Below are positions 11,036 through 21,145 of a DNA stretch of 64,000 bases, piece by piece (the first letter of the stretch is position 1; every line of letters begins with the position of its first letter). This DNA is from Pseudomonas lalucatii (GTDB lineage Bacteria > Pseudomonadota > Gammaproteobacteria > Pseudomonadales > Pseudomonadaceae): the NCBI RefSeq assembly GCF_018398425.1, contig NZ_JADPMV010000002.1:1116001-1180000 (forward strand), given 5' to 3'. A model generated the notes under the pieces. It was not told where the DNA came from and searched no databases. It saw only the letters and a program-made list of their open reading frames with translations. The translations under genes were made by a program, and so were the position numbers.

Positions 11036-12004
11036 ATGCAACCCCAGGCTTTCTACCGCGTGGTGGCGGACGACTTTACCGCCGTCGACGGCATCATCCG
11101 TCAACAACTCGTCTCGCGCGTGCCGCTGGTGGAGAAAATCGGCGACTACATCATCTCGGCCGGCGGCAAGCGCCTGCGCCCGTTGCTGGTGCTGCTCTGC
11201 GGCAAGGCCCTGGGCCGCGACGACGAACAGCTGCGCCTGCTCGCCGCCACCATCGAGTTCCTGCACACCGCCACCCTCTTGCACGACGACGTGGTCGACA
11301 TGTCCGACATGCGCCGCGGCCGCAGCACCGCCAACGCCCAGTGGGGCAATGCCCCGAGCGTGCTGGTTGGCGACTTCCTCTATTCGCGCTCCTTCGAGAT
11401 GATGGTCGAACTCGGCTCCATGCCGGTGATGAAGATCCTCTCCAAGGCCACCCGGGTTATCGCCGAGGGCGAAGTACTGCAGCTGTCGAAGATCCGCGAC
11501 GCCAGCACCACGGAAGACACCTATATGGAGGTCATCCGCGGCAAGACCGCCATGCTGTTCGAGGCATCGACCCACAGCGCCGCGGCCCTGGCCGGCGCCT
11601 CGGAACAACAGAGCGAAGCCCTGCGCACCTTTGGCGACCACCTCGGCGTGGCCTTCCAGCTGGTCGACGACCTGCTCGACTATCGCGGCGATGCGACCAC
11701 CCTGGGCAAGAATGTCGGCGACGACCTGGCCGAGGGCAAGCCGACCCTGCCACTCATCTATACCATGCGCGAAGGCACGGCCGAACAAGCTGCCCTGGTG
11801 CGCCAGGCCATCCAGAAGGGTGGTATCGAGAACCTGGAAAGCATCCGCAACGCCGTGGAAGCCGCCGGCGCCCTCGACTACACGGCGCAGAAGGCCCGCG
11901 ACTTCGCCGAACGCGCCATCGCCTGCCTGGACGCCCTGCCCCCCAGCGACTACCGCGACGCCCTGGTGGAGCTGAGCCGCTTCGCCGTTGCCCGCACGCA
12001 CTGA
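11036..12004 (+). CDS. ispB: All-trans polyprenyl (octaprenyl/nonaprenyl) diphosphate synthase
   Basis: IspB makes the polyprenyl side chain of ubiquinone. The 322-residue product has the first aspartate-rich motif in LLHDDVVDMSDMRRG and the second in QLVDDLLDYRGD. The ATG at 11036 (MQPQAFYRVVADDF) fits the family. A TTG nine bases upstream is also in frame, but the AGAGGAG site at 11017-11023 would be only 3 bases from it, against 12 from the ATG. The main product (C40 or C45) cannot be told from sequence; Pseudomonas normally makes Q9. Confidence 0.95.
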   Translation: MQPQAFYRVVADDFTAVDGIIRQQLVSRVPLVEKIGDYIISAGGKRLRPLLVLLCGKALGRDDEQLRLLAATIEFLHTATLLHDDVVDMSDMRRGRSTANAQWGNAPSVLVGDFLYSRSFEMMVELGSMPVMKILSKATRVIAEGEVLQLSKIRDASTTEDTYMEVIRGKTAMLFEASTHSAAALAGASEQQSEALRTFGDHLGVAFQLVDDLLDYRGDATTLGKNVGDDLAEGKPTLPLIYTMREGTAEQAALVRQAIQKGGIENLESIRNAVEAAGALDYTAQKARDFAERAIACLDALPPSDYRDALVELSRFAVARTH

Positions 12005-12023
12005 CGCCGCCGCGAACACAAGA

Positions 12024-12048
12024 GCCCGTCCCCGTGACGGGCTTTTTT
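12024..12048 (+). terminator. Rho-independent terminator of ispB
   Basis: A perfect 7-bp stem GCCCGTC / GACGGGC with a 5-base loop is followed by six T residues, about 20 bp after the ispB stop. Confidence 0.92.
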
Positions 12049-12078
12049 ATGTCGCGACGAAAAGTACGAATAAAGGCT

Positions 12079-12113
12079 TGCCACAACAGAAATAGGAATT
12101 ATTCTCATCAAAC
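12079..12113 (+). promoter_or_regulatory. Promoter with an overlapping Fur-box-like sequence
   Basis: TTGCCA (12079-12084), a 16-bp spacer and TATTCT (12101-12106) form a plausible sigma-70 promoter for the small gene at 12135. The -10 overlaps 12095-12113, which on the minus strand reads TTTGATGAGAATAATTCCT. This matches the 19-bp Fur consensus GATAATGAGAATCATTATC at 12 positions, including the core ATGAGAAT-ATT. The placement suggests iron repression by Fur, which is an inference from the match. Confidence 0.5.
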
Positions 12114-12134
12114 CACTCAAGAGGGAGATGAGCC

Positions 12135-12362
12135 ATGACCTACCTGATCGATGCCTGGCTGGATAGGCCCCAGCCCTATCTGCGCATCCTGCACCGGGAC
12201 ACCGGCGAGGTCTGTGCGGTTCTGGAGGAAGAGGCGCTGGGCGAGTTGCGCGAGCAGGGCGACCTGGACCTGCAGGAACTCAGTTGCACCGAGCCCGTGG
12301 TGCTCAAGGAACTGGTACGCAGCCTGTTCCTGTTCTGCTATGCGCGGGCGTTGCGCCCTTGA
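12135..12362 (+). CDS. Small conserved hypothetical protein
   Basis: A 75-residue soluble protein starting MTYLIDAWLDRPQPYLRIL, with an acidic middle (EEEALGELREQGDLDLQEL) and a hydrophobic end ending FLFCYARALRP. I recognise no domain. A gene of this size sits at the same place after ispB in P. aeruginosa (PA4570, from memory), so it is conserved. A good Shine-Dalgarno (GAGGGAGA) precedes the ATG. The Fur-box-like promoter is the main clue to its role, possibly in iron limitation. Confidence 0.75.
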   Translation: MTYLIDAWLDRPQPYLRILHRDTGEVCAVLEEEALGELREQGDLDLQELSCTEPVVLKELVRSLFLFCYARALRP

Positions 12363-12447
12363 CGCCGGCTGCCGGGCCACTGCGCCGGCGGGCCGGCGAA
12401 GTGGCCGAGCGAGGCGCGGAGCGGAGCCCGGCGCCCGACGATAGCGC

Positions 12448-13065
12448 TTAGAGGACGTCCAGCAGCTCGACGTCGAAGATCAGCGTGCTGTGCGGCGGGA
12501 TGCTGCCGACGCCCTGGGCGCCGTAGGCCAACTCGCTCGGCACATACAGGCGCCATTTGCTGCCGGCGCTCATCAGTTGCAGCGCCTCGGTCCAGCCGGC
12601 GATCACGCCACCGACCGGGAACTCGGCCGGCTGGCCGCGCTCGTAGGAGCTGTCGAACACCGAGCCGTCGATCAGGGTACCGTGGTAGTGGGCACGAATG
12701 GTGTCCTCACGGGTCGGCGTCGCGCCTTCGCCGCTGCTCAGCACTTCATACTGCAGGCCGGACGGCAGCACGGTGACGCCCTCACGCCCAGCGTTCTCGG
12801 CGAGGAAGGCCTTGCCGGCGCCAGCGGCGGCCTCGGCCTTGGCTTGGGCCTCGGCCTGCATCACCTCGCGGATGACCTTGAAGCTGGCGGTCAGGTCGGC
12901 TTCGCTGACACGGCTCGGCTGGCCGGCGAAGGCGTCGCTCAGGCCGGCCAGGATGGCCTCCAGGCTCACGCCCGGCGGCGGGTTGTCGCGCAGCTGGCCG
13001 CCGAGCTGACGACCGATGCCGTAGCTGACGCGGGTTTCGTCAGTAGTGAGATTGAGTTCGGACAT
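12448..13065 (-). CDS. fklB: FKBP-type peptidyl-prolyl isomerase (FklB/Mip type)
   Basis: A 205-residue prolyl isomerase with two parts. The N-terminal dimerisation helices (residues 1-85, DETRVSYGIGRQLGGQLR) end in an alanine-rich linker (AEAQAKAEAAAG). The FKBP domain follows, with LPSGLQYEVLSSGEG, HYHGTLIDGSVFDSSYERG, AYGAQGVGSIPPHSTLIFDVELL. There is no signal peptide, so it is probably cytosolic like FklB, unlike secreted Mip/FkpA. It is a single gene with its own start context. Confidence 0.9.
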   Translation of the reverse strand: MSELNLTTDETRVSYGIGRQLGGQLRDNPPPGVSLEAILAGLSDAFAGQPSRVSEADLTASFKVIREVMQAEAQAKAEAAAGAGKAFLAENAGREGVTVLPSGLQYEVLSSGEGATPTREDTIRAHYHGTLIDGSVFDSSYERGQPAEFPVGGVIAGWTEALQLMSAGSKWRLYVPSELAYGAQGVGSIPPHSTLIFDVELLDVL

Positions 13066-13146
13066 GGCACTGCTCCGCTGGGGCTAAAAAAGGCCGGCCA
13101 GACTAGCACAGAAGCCCGCCCGGCCCCACCGCCGCCCCGGCGCGAG

Positions 13147-13446
13147 TCAGTGCTTACCCGCCCCCTCGGGGCGCATGCCCGGCTCCTCGGGCATGCCGCA
13201 CATCTCGTCATGCACCGGCGCCTGCACCAGGTGGAAAGGCGGCAGCTGCGGCAGCGGCTGCAGCACCTCGCGGGCATGCTCCACCGAACGCAGGTGCAGG
13301 AGATGACCGTGGCCGTCGTCCAGGGTGAAGGGTCGGCCGCTCACCCGCGCCTCCAGCAGGTAATAGTTGCCCCCCTCGAGGGAGATCAGGTTCAAGGCCT
13401 CGACATGGCCGGCGCGGGCATGTCCGGAAAGGTCGTGCAGATTCAT
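13147..13446 (-). CDS. Conserved hypothetical protein, DUF6482-like
   Basis: A 99-residue soluble protein starting MNLHDLSGHARAGHVEALN, with LISLEGGNYYLLEARV and LHLRSVEHAREVL. It resembles the small Pseudomonas family that I recall as DUF6482; no function is known. The C-terminus is proline- and glycine-rich and has a conserved VHDEMCGMP. The frame is open further upstream, but the Met at 13446 is the natural start because the upstream part is low-complexity and unrelated. Confidence 0.65.
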   Translation of the reverse strand: MNLHDLSGHARAGHVEALNLISLEGGNYYLLEARVSGRPFTLDDGHGHLLHLRSVEHAREVLQPLPQLPPFHLVQAPVHDEMCGMPEEPGMRPEGAGKH

Positions 13447-13585
13447 AACGCCACCTCGCACTGACAGTGCGCACAGGATCGGTACCTGTACAGTCTTTGC
13501 ACAAGGGCCTAGAAGCACAAGGCGGAAAGGATGCCGCCCGTCCGTTTTGCAAGGCCCGGGCGGCGGCCGCTGTCGCGGACAGCGC

Positions 13586-14080
13586 TCAGTGATCGTGCTT
13601 GGTCAGTTTGTCCAGGTAACCCATGGCGAAGGCCGACACCACGAAGGCCATATGGATGATCACGTACCACATCAGCTTGGTGTTATCGATGTTCTGCGCA
13701 TTCATGAACACCTTGAGCAGGTGGATCGAGGAGATCGCCACGATGGACGCCGCCACCTTCATCTTCAGCGAGCCGGAGTCCATCTTGCCCAGCCAGCTGA
13801 GCTTCTCCTTGCCTTCGTCGATGTCCAGTTGCGAGACGAAGTTCTCGTAGCCGGAAATCATCACCATCACCAGCAGGCCGCCGACCAGGGCCATGTCGAT
13901 CAGCGACAGCAGCACCAGAATCAGGTCTGCCTCGGCCATGGCGAACACGCTGGGCAGGATATGGAAGACCTCCTGAAAGAACTTCAGCGCCAGCGCCAGC
14001 AGGGCCAGGGACAGGCCGAAGTAGATGGGAGCCAGCAGCCAGCGCGAGGCGTACATCGCGTTTTCGATAAAGCGTTCCAT
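13586..14080 (-). CDS. UPF0114 (YqhA) family membrane protein
   Basis: A 164-residue inner-membrane protein with about four hydrophobic spans, starting [20 protein letters not shown]. The motifs [18 protein letters not shown] and [13 protein letters not shown] are characteristic of the TIGR00645/YqhA group. The function is unknown. It has no close co-directional neighbour within 190 bp and appears to be monocistronic. Confidence 0.88.
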   Translation of the reverse strand: MERFIENAMYASRWLLAPIYFGLSLALLALALKFFQEVFHILPSVFAMAEADLILVLLSLIDMALVGGLLVMVMISGYENFVSQLDIDEGKEKLSWLGKMDSGSLKMKVAASIVAISSIHLLKVFMNAQNIDNTKLMWYVIIHMAFVVSAFAMGYLDKLTKHDH

Positions 14081-14168
14081 GGGTTCTCGCAGATAACGGA
14101 TAGAGGCAGAACAGCGGCCGAGTATACCCAGCGCGCCCCGCCAGACAAGATCAACGGGTGGCCGCGAG

Positions 14169-14191
14169 TTATCCCCGCAATCTGTGGATAA
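14169..14191. repeat. TTATCC / GGATAA inverted repeat with a DnaA-box-like site
   Basis: TTATCC at 14169-14174 faces GGATAA at 14186-14191 across 11 bp. The right half is TGTGGATAA, the exact reverse of the DnaA box TTATCCACA. A related repeat lies at 14685-14713, on the other side of the gene at 14279-14620. Confidence 0.6.
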
Positions 14192-14278
14192 AGCTGTGAA
14201 GAGCCGGAGGATCGATCGCCGCGCAGCAGCAACCACCGGCCCTGGGTCCGGCAGCGCAAAAGCCGACCAGCGACCCGA

Positions 14279-14620
14279 TCAGGTTTCGGGGCGGAACTGG
14301 TAATTGCCCAGATGGCGGCAGCGTTCGCCGTTCAACCGGCGAAGTTCGGCTTGAATATGCAAGCGCCAGATAGGCATCTCGGTGCATTCGTCGTAGCCCT
14401 GTACGGCCAGGCTTTCGGCGATTCCGCTGAGTACCCCTTCGGCCACCACAGGCCCGTAGAACGGGCCTTGCGCCTTGATGGCGGAAGGTTGCTCGCCGGA
14501 GATTCCGGCGGCACAGATCAGCGTCCAGAGTCCATTCTCACCGGCCAGGGGCAGAACCACGCATTCGATGCGGGTGACCAGACCCAGGCACTGACGAGTG
14601 AGGCAGAGGTTGCGCGGCAT
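14279..14620 (-). CDS. Conserved hypothetical protein
   Basis: A 113-residue soluble protein starting MPRNLCLTRQCLGLVTRIEC, with no transmembrane segment and no domain I recognise. Cysteines recur (C6, C11, C20 and more), but no clear metal motif forms. The start at 14620 is preferred because the open frame upstream crosses the palindrome at 14685-14713. It is located between the UPF0114 gene and the Lon-like protease, as in P. aeruginosa (a small hypothetical gene there). Confidence 0.65.
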   Translation of the reverse strand: MPRNLCLTRQCLGLVTRIECVVLPLAGENGLWTLICAAGISGEQPSAIKAQGPFYGPVVAEGVLSGIAESLAVQGYDECTEMPIWRLHIQAELRRLNGERCRHLGNYQFRPET

Positions 14621-14684
14621 GGCGGCGACCCTCGCTAGATCAGGCCTCCAGCCTACACCCGCAAGGCCCGCACTGGGAAGCCGA

Positions 14685-14713
14685 GGGTTATCCACGCCGC
14701 CTGTGGATAACCC
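14685..14713. repeat. Perfect 11-bp inverted repeat with opposed DnaA-box-like halves
   Basis: GGGTTATCCAC (14685-14695) and GTGGATAACCC (14703-14713) are separated by 7 bp. The halves contain TTATCCAC on each strand, and TTATCCACA is complete on the minus strand (14702-14710). It lies between the Lon-like gene and the hypothetical gene, so it could be a terminator stem, a REP-like repeat or a DnaA titration site. Confidence 0.65.
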
Positions 14714-14825
14714 TGTGCAGGAGACGTGGGCAAACCGTCCAGCCCCAGGCGTTCCGGCACCAGGGGCGCAGCGCTCACTGACCGACCAGTCACCACACGC
14801 CCGCTCGACGCCCTCCCGGTGCCGC

Positions 14826-17285
14826 TCAGGCCGCCGGCGTCTTCTCCCGTGGTTTCTTCTGCTTGACCGGTGCGGCGACGACCTCCTTGGCCTCCTCGGG
14901 CTTGTCGTCTTCGCTCAGGTCGATCTCGGCGATCTCGCGCAGGCGCTCCACCACCCGGGCGTTGACGCTGCCGGCCGGGAAGCGCCCCTCGGCGTCCGGC
15001 GCACCGGCGTCCTCGCCGACCAGCAGGCTCAACGCCTCGTCGACCTGGCGCACGGCATAGATGTGGAACTTGCCCGCCTTCACCGCCTGCAGCACCCGCT
15101 CGTCGAGCATCAGGGTGGTGACGTTGGAGTGCGGGATGATCGCGCCCTGCTCGCCAGTCAGGCCGCGGGCCTCGCACAGGCGGAAGAAGCCCTCGATCTT
15201 CTCGTTGACCCCGCCGACCGCCTGCACCTCGCCGAACTGGTTGATCGAGCCGGTGATGGCGAAGCACTGCTTGAGCGGCGTGCGCGACAGCGCCGAGATC
15301 AGCGTGCAGACCTCGCCGAGGGAGGCGCTGTCGCCGTCGACGTAGCCGTAGGACTGCTCCAGGGCGATGCTCGCGGAGATTTCCAGGGGGAACTCCTGGG
15401 CGTAGCGGCTGCCCAGGTAGCCGGTGAGGATCATCACCCCCTTGGAGTGGATCGGCTGGCCCAGGTTGACCTCGCGCTCGATGTCGACGATGCCGCTGCC
15501 GCCCGGGTAGACGGTGGCGGAGATGCGCGCCGGCACGCCGAAGGCCGAGTCGCCGACCTCCAGCACGGTCAGACCGTTGCACTTGCCGACCGCGGCGCCG
15601 CTGGTGTCGATCAGGATGATGCCGGCCAGCATGTCGTCGATGATCCGCGCCGAGACCCGCCCGGTACGGGTAGCCTTGGCCTTGAGCGCACGCTCGATGT
15701 GGCCGACGTCGGTCACCGGCTCGCTGGCCAGCTGGCGGATGAAGTCGGCCTCGCTGACCAGCTGGAACAGGTCGCCGATGCGCGCCGACAGCCGGCCCTG
15801 GTGTTCGGCCAGGCGTGCGCTGTAGGTCGCCAGGCGCGCCACCGCCGCGGCCGTCAGCGGCGCCATGCCCTCCTCCGAGGTGCGGGTCTTCATCAGCTGG
15901 GCGAACTGTTCCAGGCTCTCGTCGCCCAGGGGAATGTCCTCGTCGAAGTCGACCAGCACGCGGAACATCTCCTGGAAGTCCGGATCGTGGTCCTGCAGCG
16001 CGTAGTACAGCTGGCGGGCGCCGATGATCACCACCTTGACCTGCAGCGGGATGACCTGCGGATTGAGGGTCACGGTGGCGATGCGGCCGAGGTCGCCCAG
16101 CGGCGACTCCATCTTCAGCTGGCGCGAGTGCAGGGCACGCTTGAGGGCATCCCAGACGAACGGCTCGCCGAGCATCTTCTCCGCCTCGAGGATCAGGAAG
16201 CCGCCGTTGGCCCGGTGCAGGGCGCCCGGGCGCAGCTGGCGGTAGCTGGTGTAGAGCGCGCCCTGGTCGGTGTTGTACTCGATGCGGCCGAACAGGTTGT
16301 CGTAGGTCGGGTGCGATTCGAACACCACCGGCGCGCCGCCGTCGGTGTGATGGCCCACCACCAGGCTCGGGCAGTACTGCTCCTCGAGCAGCTTGCGGGT
16401 CTGCACGTCGGCCTTTTCCACCTCGACCAGCTGATCCACCACGGTCTTCAGCAGGTTGACCTGCACCGCCTGCAGGTAGGCGCAGACCCCGGCGTTTTCC
16501 CCGTACTTCGCCGACAGCGGCGACAGCAGCGGCTGCAGGGCCACGGTGATGGTTTCCTCGTTGAGCTGGCGCAGCTGGTTGCTCGACTCGCGCTTCCACT
16601 GCGGCAGGCTGGCCAGCTCCTCGTTGAGGCGCTCCTCGAGGGTGGCGATGTCGGCGTGGAAGCGCTCGCGCTCGGCCTCCGGCAGCTGGGCGAACTCGGC
16701 CTCGTCCAGGGCCTTGCCCTCCAGCATCGGGGTGAAGGCGATATTGCTGCTGTCGCGGTACAGGGCCACGCCGCGCTCCAGGGCCAGGCGTTCGATCACG
16801 TCCAGGGCCTGGTCGTAGCGCTTGTTGAAGGCGCGATCGATGACGCTCTTCTTCTGCTGGTAGGAGGGGTGCTCGAACACCGCCGGGAAGGTCGCCAGCA
16901 GGTTGTCGATCAGCAGATTGATGTCGGCGATGAACTCGCCGGCGCTGCCGGCGGACAGCTCCAGCGCCCGCGGCTCGCGCGGCTCGTCGAAGTGGTTGAC
17001 GTAGACCCAGTCGCACGGCGTGGCCAGGCGCTTGGCCTCGGTCTTCAGGTAGCGCTTGGCGAAGGAAAACCGCCCGGTGCCCGGCTCACCCATGACGAAC
17101 ACGTTGTAGCCCGGACGCGGCATCGCCACCCCGAACTGCAGCGCCTCGACCGCCCGCTCCTGGCCCAGCACGCCCCGGAAGGGCTCCAGATCATCGGTGG
17201 TGGCGAAGTTGAACTGGGTGGCGGAGAACGGGCGGGTTAGAGCATCGGGCGCTAGCCGCAGATGGGCAGCAACGGAATCAGGCAT
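14826..17285 (-). CDS. Lon-like ATP-dependent protease (AAA_32/LonB-like)
   Basis: An 819-residue protease fusing an ATPase to a C-terminal Lon peptidase domain. The Walker A is GEPGTGR at residues 66-72. The Lon serine lies in VDGDSASLGE (Ser653) and the catalytic lysine in GGVNEKIEGF (Lys696). The 43-residue spacing equals that of the E. coli Lon Ser679/Lys722 pair. It lacks the N-terminal LAN domain of classical Lon and matches the second Lon-type protease of Pseudomonas (PA4576, from memory). The last 25 residues are charged and Lys-rich. Its substrates are unknown. Confidence 0.9.
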   Translation of the reverse strand: MPDSVAAHLRLAPDALTRPFSATQFNFATTDDLEPFRGVLGQERAVEALQFGVAMPRPGYNVFVMGEPGTGRFSFAKRYLKTEAKRLATPCDWVYVNHFDEPREPRALELSAGSAGEFIADINLLIDNLLATFPAVFEHPSYQQKKSVIDRAFNKRYDQALDVIERLALERGVALYRDSSNIAFTPMLEGKALDEAEFAQLPEAERERFHADIATLEERLNEELASLPQWKRESSNQLRQLNEETITVALQPLLSPLSAKYGENAGVCAYLQAVQVNLLKTVVDQLVEVEKADVQTRKLLEEQYCPSLVVGHHTDGGAPVVFESHPTYDNLFGRIEYNTDQGALYTSYRQLRPGALHRANGGFLILEAEKMLGEPFVWDALKRALHSRQLKMESPLGDLGRIATVTLNPQVIPLQVKVVIIGARQLYYALQDHDPDFQEMFRVLVDFDEDIPLGDESLEQFAQLMKTRTSEEGMAPLTAAAVARLATYSARLAEHQGRLSARIGDLFQLVSEADFIRQLASEPVTDVGHIERALKAKATRTGRVSARIIDDMLAGIILIDTSGAAVGKCNGLTVLEVGDSAFGVPARISATVYPGGSGIVDIEREVNLGQPIHSKGVMILTGYLGSRYAQEFPLEISASIALEQSYGYVDGDSASLGEVCTLISALSRTPLKQCFAITGSINQFGEVQAVGGVNEKIEGFFRLCEARGLTGEQGAIIPHSNVTTLMLDERVLQAVKAGKFHIYAVRQVDEALSLLVGEDAGAPDAEGRFPAGSVNARVVERLREIAEIDLSEDDKPEEAKEVVAAPVKQKKPREKTPAA

Positions 17286-17396
17286 CGGAAATCCTTGGAC
17301 AGAGGGGGCACTCGCAGGGGGAAATCATGGCCGTATCGGGCCGCGGCGACAAGCCATAAGCGGCGCCGGCATGAGCATGCCGCGCCGCCCCGGCGC

Positions 17397-17717
17397 CTAC
17401 TGGCGGTCAGCGCAGCGCAGGCAGTACTCCGCGGCAGGCAGCGCCTGCAGGCGCGCCGCCTCGATCGTCTCGCCACAGCGCAGGCACTCGCCGTAGCGGC
17501 CCTCGGCGAGGCGCAACTTGGCCAGGCCGACCTGGCGCATGCCGGCCCGGGCCTCGGCCAGCAGGGCCTCGAGCACCTCGTCGTTCTGCCGTTGCAGGGC
17601 CTGCTCGGCGAAGTCCGGCGAGTGACTGCGGGCCAGGTCCTGGCTGATGGCGTTGGCCCGCGCGCTGTACTCGGCCAACAGCGCATCGAGCGCCGCACGG
17701 GGATCGAAGGCGGACAT
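17397..17717 (-). CDS. TraR/DksA-type zinc-finger protein
   Basis: A 106-residue protein starting MSAFDPRAALDALLAEYSAR, with a helical N-terminal region and a C4 zinc finger near the C-terminus (CLRCGE near residue 80 and CLRC near residue 100). This is the DksA/TraR arrangement, so it may bind RNA polymerase. It is shorter than DksA (about 150), and the acidic coiled-coil tip motif DxxDxA is not obvious. The start at 17717 has a good AGGAG site. Upstream of the Lon-like gene by 111 bp in the same direction. Confidence 0.85.
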   Translation of the reverse strand: MSAFDPRAALDALLAEYSARANAISQDLARSHSPDFAEQALQRQNDEVLEALLAEARAGMRQVGLAKLRLAEGRYGECLRCGETIEAARLQALPAAEYCLRCADRQ

Positions 17718-17876
17718 GGAGCTACTCCTCGTCTTGCACTTGCTATAAGTGTGGACGCTGGCGCCAGGGTTGCACGCCGCCGGGCAAAACTTGTCCCCGC
17801 CCCTGGCGGCGAGCGGCTGCCCCGGGCGCCGCCAGGGTGTAGGCTGGTGTGGACGCCACCAGGGTTCCGGACACCG

Positions 17877-19097
17877 ATGAAACAGCCCACCGCCGAAGTC
17901 CTCCAGCAGGCCCATGGCAAGCCGATCAAGCTCTGGACCCAGGGCGTGCCGGTGGAGCCGGAGGCACGCCAGCAGCTGCTGCAGACCGCGCAGATGCCGT
18001 TCATCTTCAGGCACCTGGCGGTGATGCCCGACGTGCACCTGGGCAAGGGCTCGACCATCGGCAGCGTGATTCCCACCCTCGGCGCCATCATCCCGGCCGC
18101 CGTCGGCGTCGACATCGGCTGCGGCATGATCGCCGTGCGCACCTCGCTCGTGGCCGGCGAGCTGCCGGACAACCTGCACGGCCTGCGCCGCGCCATCGAG
18201 CAGGCGGTGCCCCACGGCAAGAGCTTCGGCAAGCACGACCAGGGCGCCTGGGACGAGGTGCCGCGCGCCGCCGACCAGGCCTGGCGCGCCCTCGCCGGGC
18301 GCTTCGCGGCCATCACCGACAAGTACCCGCGGCTGCAGAAGACCAACAACCGCCAGCACCTCGGCACCCTGGGCGGTGGCAACCACTTCATCGAGGTCTG
18401 CCTGGACGAAGCCGAGCGCGTCTGGTTCATGCTGCACAGCGGCTCGCGCGGGGTCGGCAACGCCATCGGCACGCTGTTCATCGAACTGGCCCAGGCCGAC
18501 ATGCGCCAGCACCTGACCAACCTGCCGAACAAGGACCTCGCCTACTTCGCCGAAGGCAGCCGGCATTTCGCCGATTATGTCGAGGCCGTGGGCTGGGCCC
18601 AGGACTATGCCCGGCAGAACCGCGCACTGATGATGCAGGCGGTCATCGGCGCGGCGCGGCGGGCGCTTGGCCGACCGTTCGAGGCCAGCCTGGAAGCGGT
18701 CGACTGCCACCACAATTATGTGCAGAAGGAGCGCCACTTCGGCCAGGAGGTGCTGGTGACCCGCAAGGGCGCGCTGTCGGCGCAGCGGGGCCAGCTGGGC
18801 ATCATCCCCGGTTCCATGGGCGCCAGGAGCTTCATCGTCCGCGGCCTGGGCAACCCCGAGGCGTTCTGCTCCTGCAGCCACGGCGCCGGCCGCAGCATGA
18901 GCCGCACCCAGGCGAAGAGGCGCTACGGCGTGGCGGACCAGATCCGTGCCACCGCCCATGTCGAGTGCCGCAAGGACAAGGCGGTGATCGACGAGATTCC
19001 CATGGCCTACAAGGACATAGACGCGGTGATGGCGGCCCAGCGCGAGCTGGTGGAAGTGGTGCATACCCTGCGCCAGGTGGTCTGCGTCAAGGGCTGA
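17877..19097 (+). CDS. rtcB: RtcB family RNA-splicing ligase
   Basis: RtcB joins RNA 2',3'-cyclic phosphate or 3'-phosphate ends to 5'-OH ends using Mn2+ and GTP. The 406-residue protein has the metal and guanylylation motifs PDVHLGKGSTIGSV, GVDIGCGM, GGGNHFIEV and HSGSRGVGN. The guanylylated histidine is in CSCSHGAGRSMSR near residue 336. It is shorter than archaeal RtcB (about 480) and is of the bacterial stand-alone type. No rtcA or rtcR is adjacent, so regulation by the RtcR/sigma-54 system is not evident here. Confidence 0.94.
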   Translation: MKQPTAEVLQQAHGKPIKLWTQGVPVEPEARQQLLQTAQMPFIFRHLAVMPDVHLGKGSTIGSVIPTLGAIIPAAVGVDIGCGMIAVRTSLVAGELPDNLHGLRRAIEQAVPHGKSFGKHDQGAWDEVPRAADQAWRALAGRFAAITDKYPRLQKTNNRQHLGTLGGGNHFIEVCLDEAERVWFMLHSGSRGVGNAIGTLFIELAQADMRQHLTNLPNKDLAYFAEGSRHFADYVEAVGWAQDYARQNRALMMQAVIGAARRALGRPFEASLEAVDCHHNYVQKERHFGQEVLVTRKGALSAQRGQLGIIPGSMGARSFIVRGLGNPEAFCSCSHGAGRSMSRTQAKRRYGVADQIRATAHVECRKDKAVIDEIPMAYKDIDAVMAAQRELVEVVHTLRQVVCVKG

Positions 19098-19130
19098 GGC
19101 AGGACCGAGGCGATGTCGAGGCGATAAAAA

Positions 19131-19154
19131 ACGGAGCCCTGGGGCTCCGTTTTC
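19131..19154. terminator. Bidirectional terminator between rtcB and ettA
   Basis: Stem ACGGAGCC / GGCTCCGT with a 4-base loop. T residues follow on the plus strand, and six A residues precede it, giving a T tract on the minus strand. It serves the convergent rtcB and ettA. Confidence 0.88.
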
Positions 19155-19171
19155 TGTGCAGAAGATCCGGC

Positions 19172-20836
<1,665 letters not shown>

Positions 20837-21145
20837 GGATAACCTGGGTTCTGTGACAGGAAACTGGGGGAGCGCTCGGCGGCGAGTCCGCCTGCCGATC
20901 GGGCCGGGCCGGGCACGGCCGCCGGAGGCGCCCGGCAGCCCTGCGGCCATGCGCATGCTGCGCCGGCAAAGGCCTGCGCGCGTGCGGCAAAACTACCGGA
21001 ATGCGCCTTGCAGGGCAAACCGCGCTCGTCGCCCACGCTGGCACTTTGCCGAGGTTGTGGCATGCTAGCGAGCTTTCGTGCGTACCAGGCCGCGTGCGCC
21101 CAGCCCCGCCTGCCTCCATCGAGCCGTAGCCGCAGGATCAACCCC
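20837..21145. other. Divergent intergenic region ettA / morA
   Basis: 309 bp between two divergent genes. I see no gene, no strong sigma-70 promoter and no clear operator. The frame of morA is open through most of it, but the segment lacks MorA family sequence. Confidence 0.5.

Noticed and set aside
14685..14713. Replication origin because of the DnaA-box-like palindromes
   Set aside because: Only two pairs of boxes 500 bp apart, no AT-rich unwinding region, and no dnaA, dnaN or gidA neighbours.
14598..17240. Long plus-strand open frame opposite the Lon-like protease
   Set aside because: Antisense shadow; no recognisable domain, and the minus-strand protein has an intact ATPase and Ser-Lys dyad.
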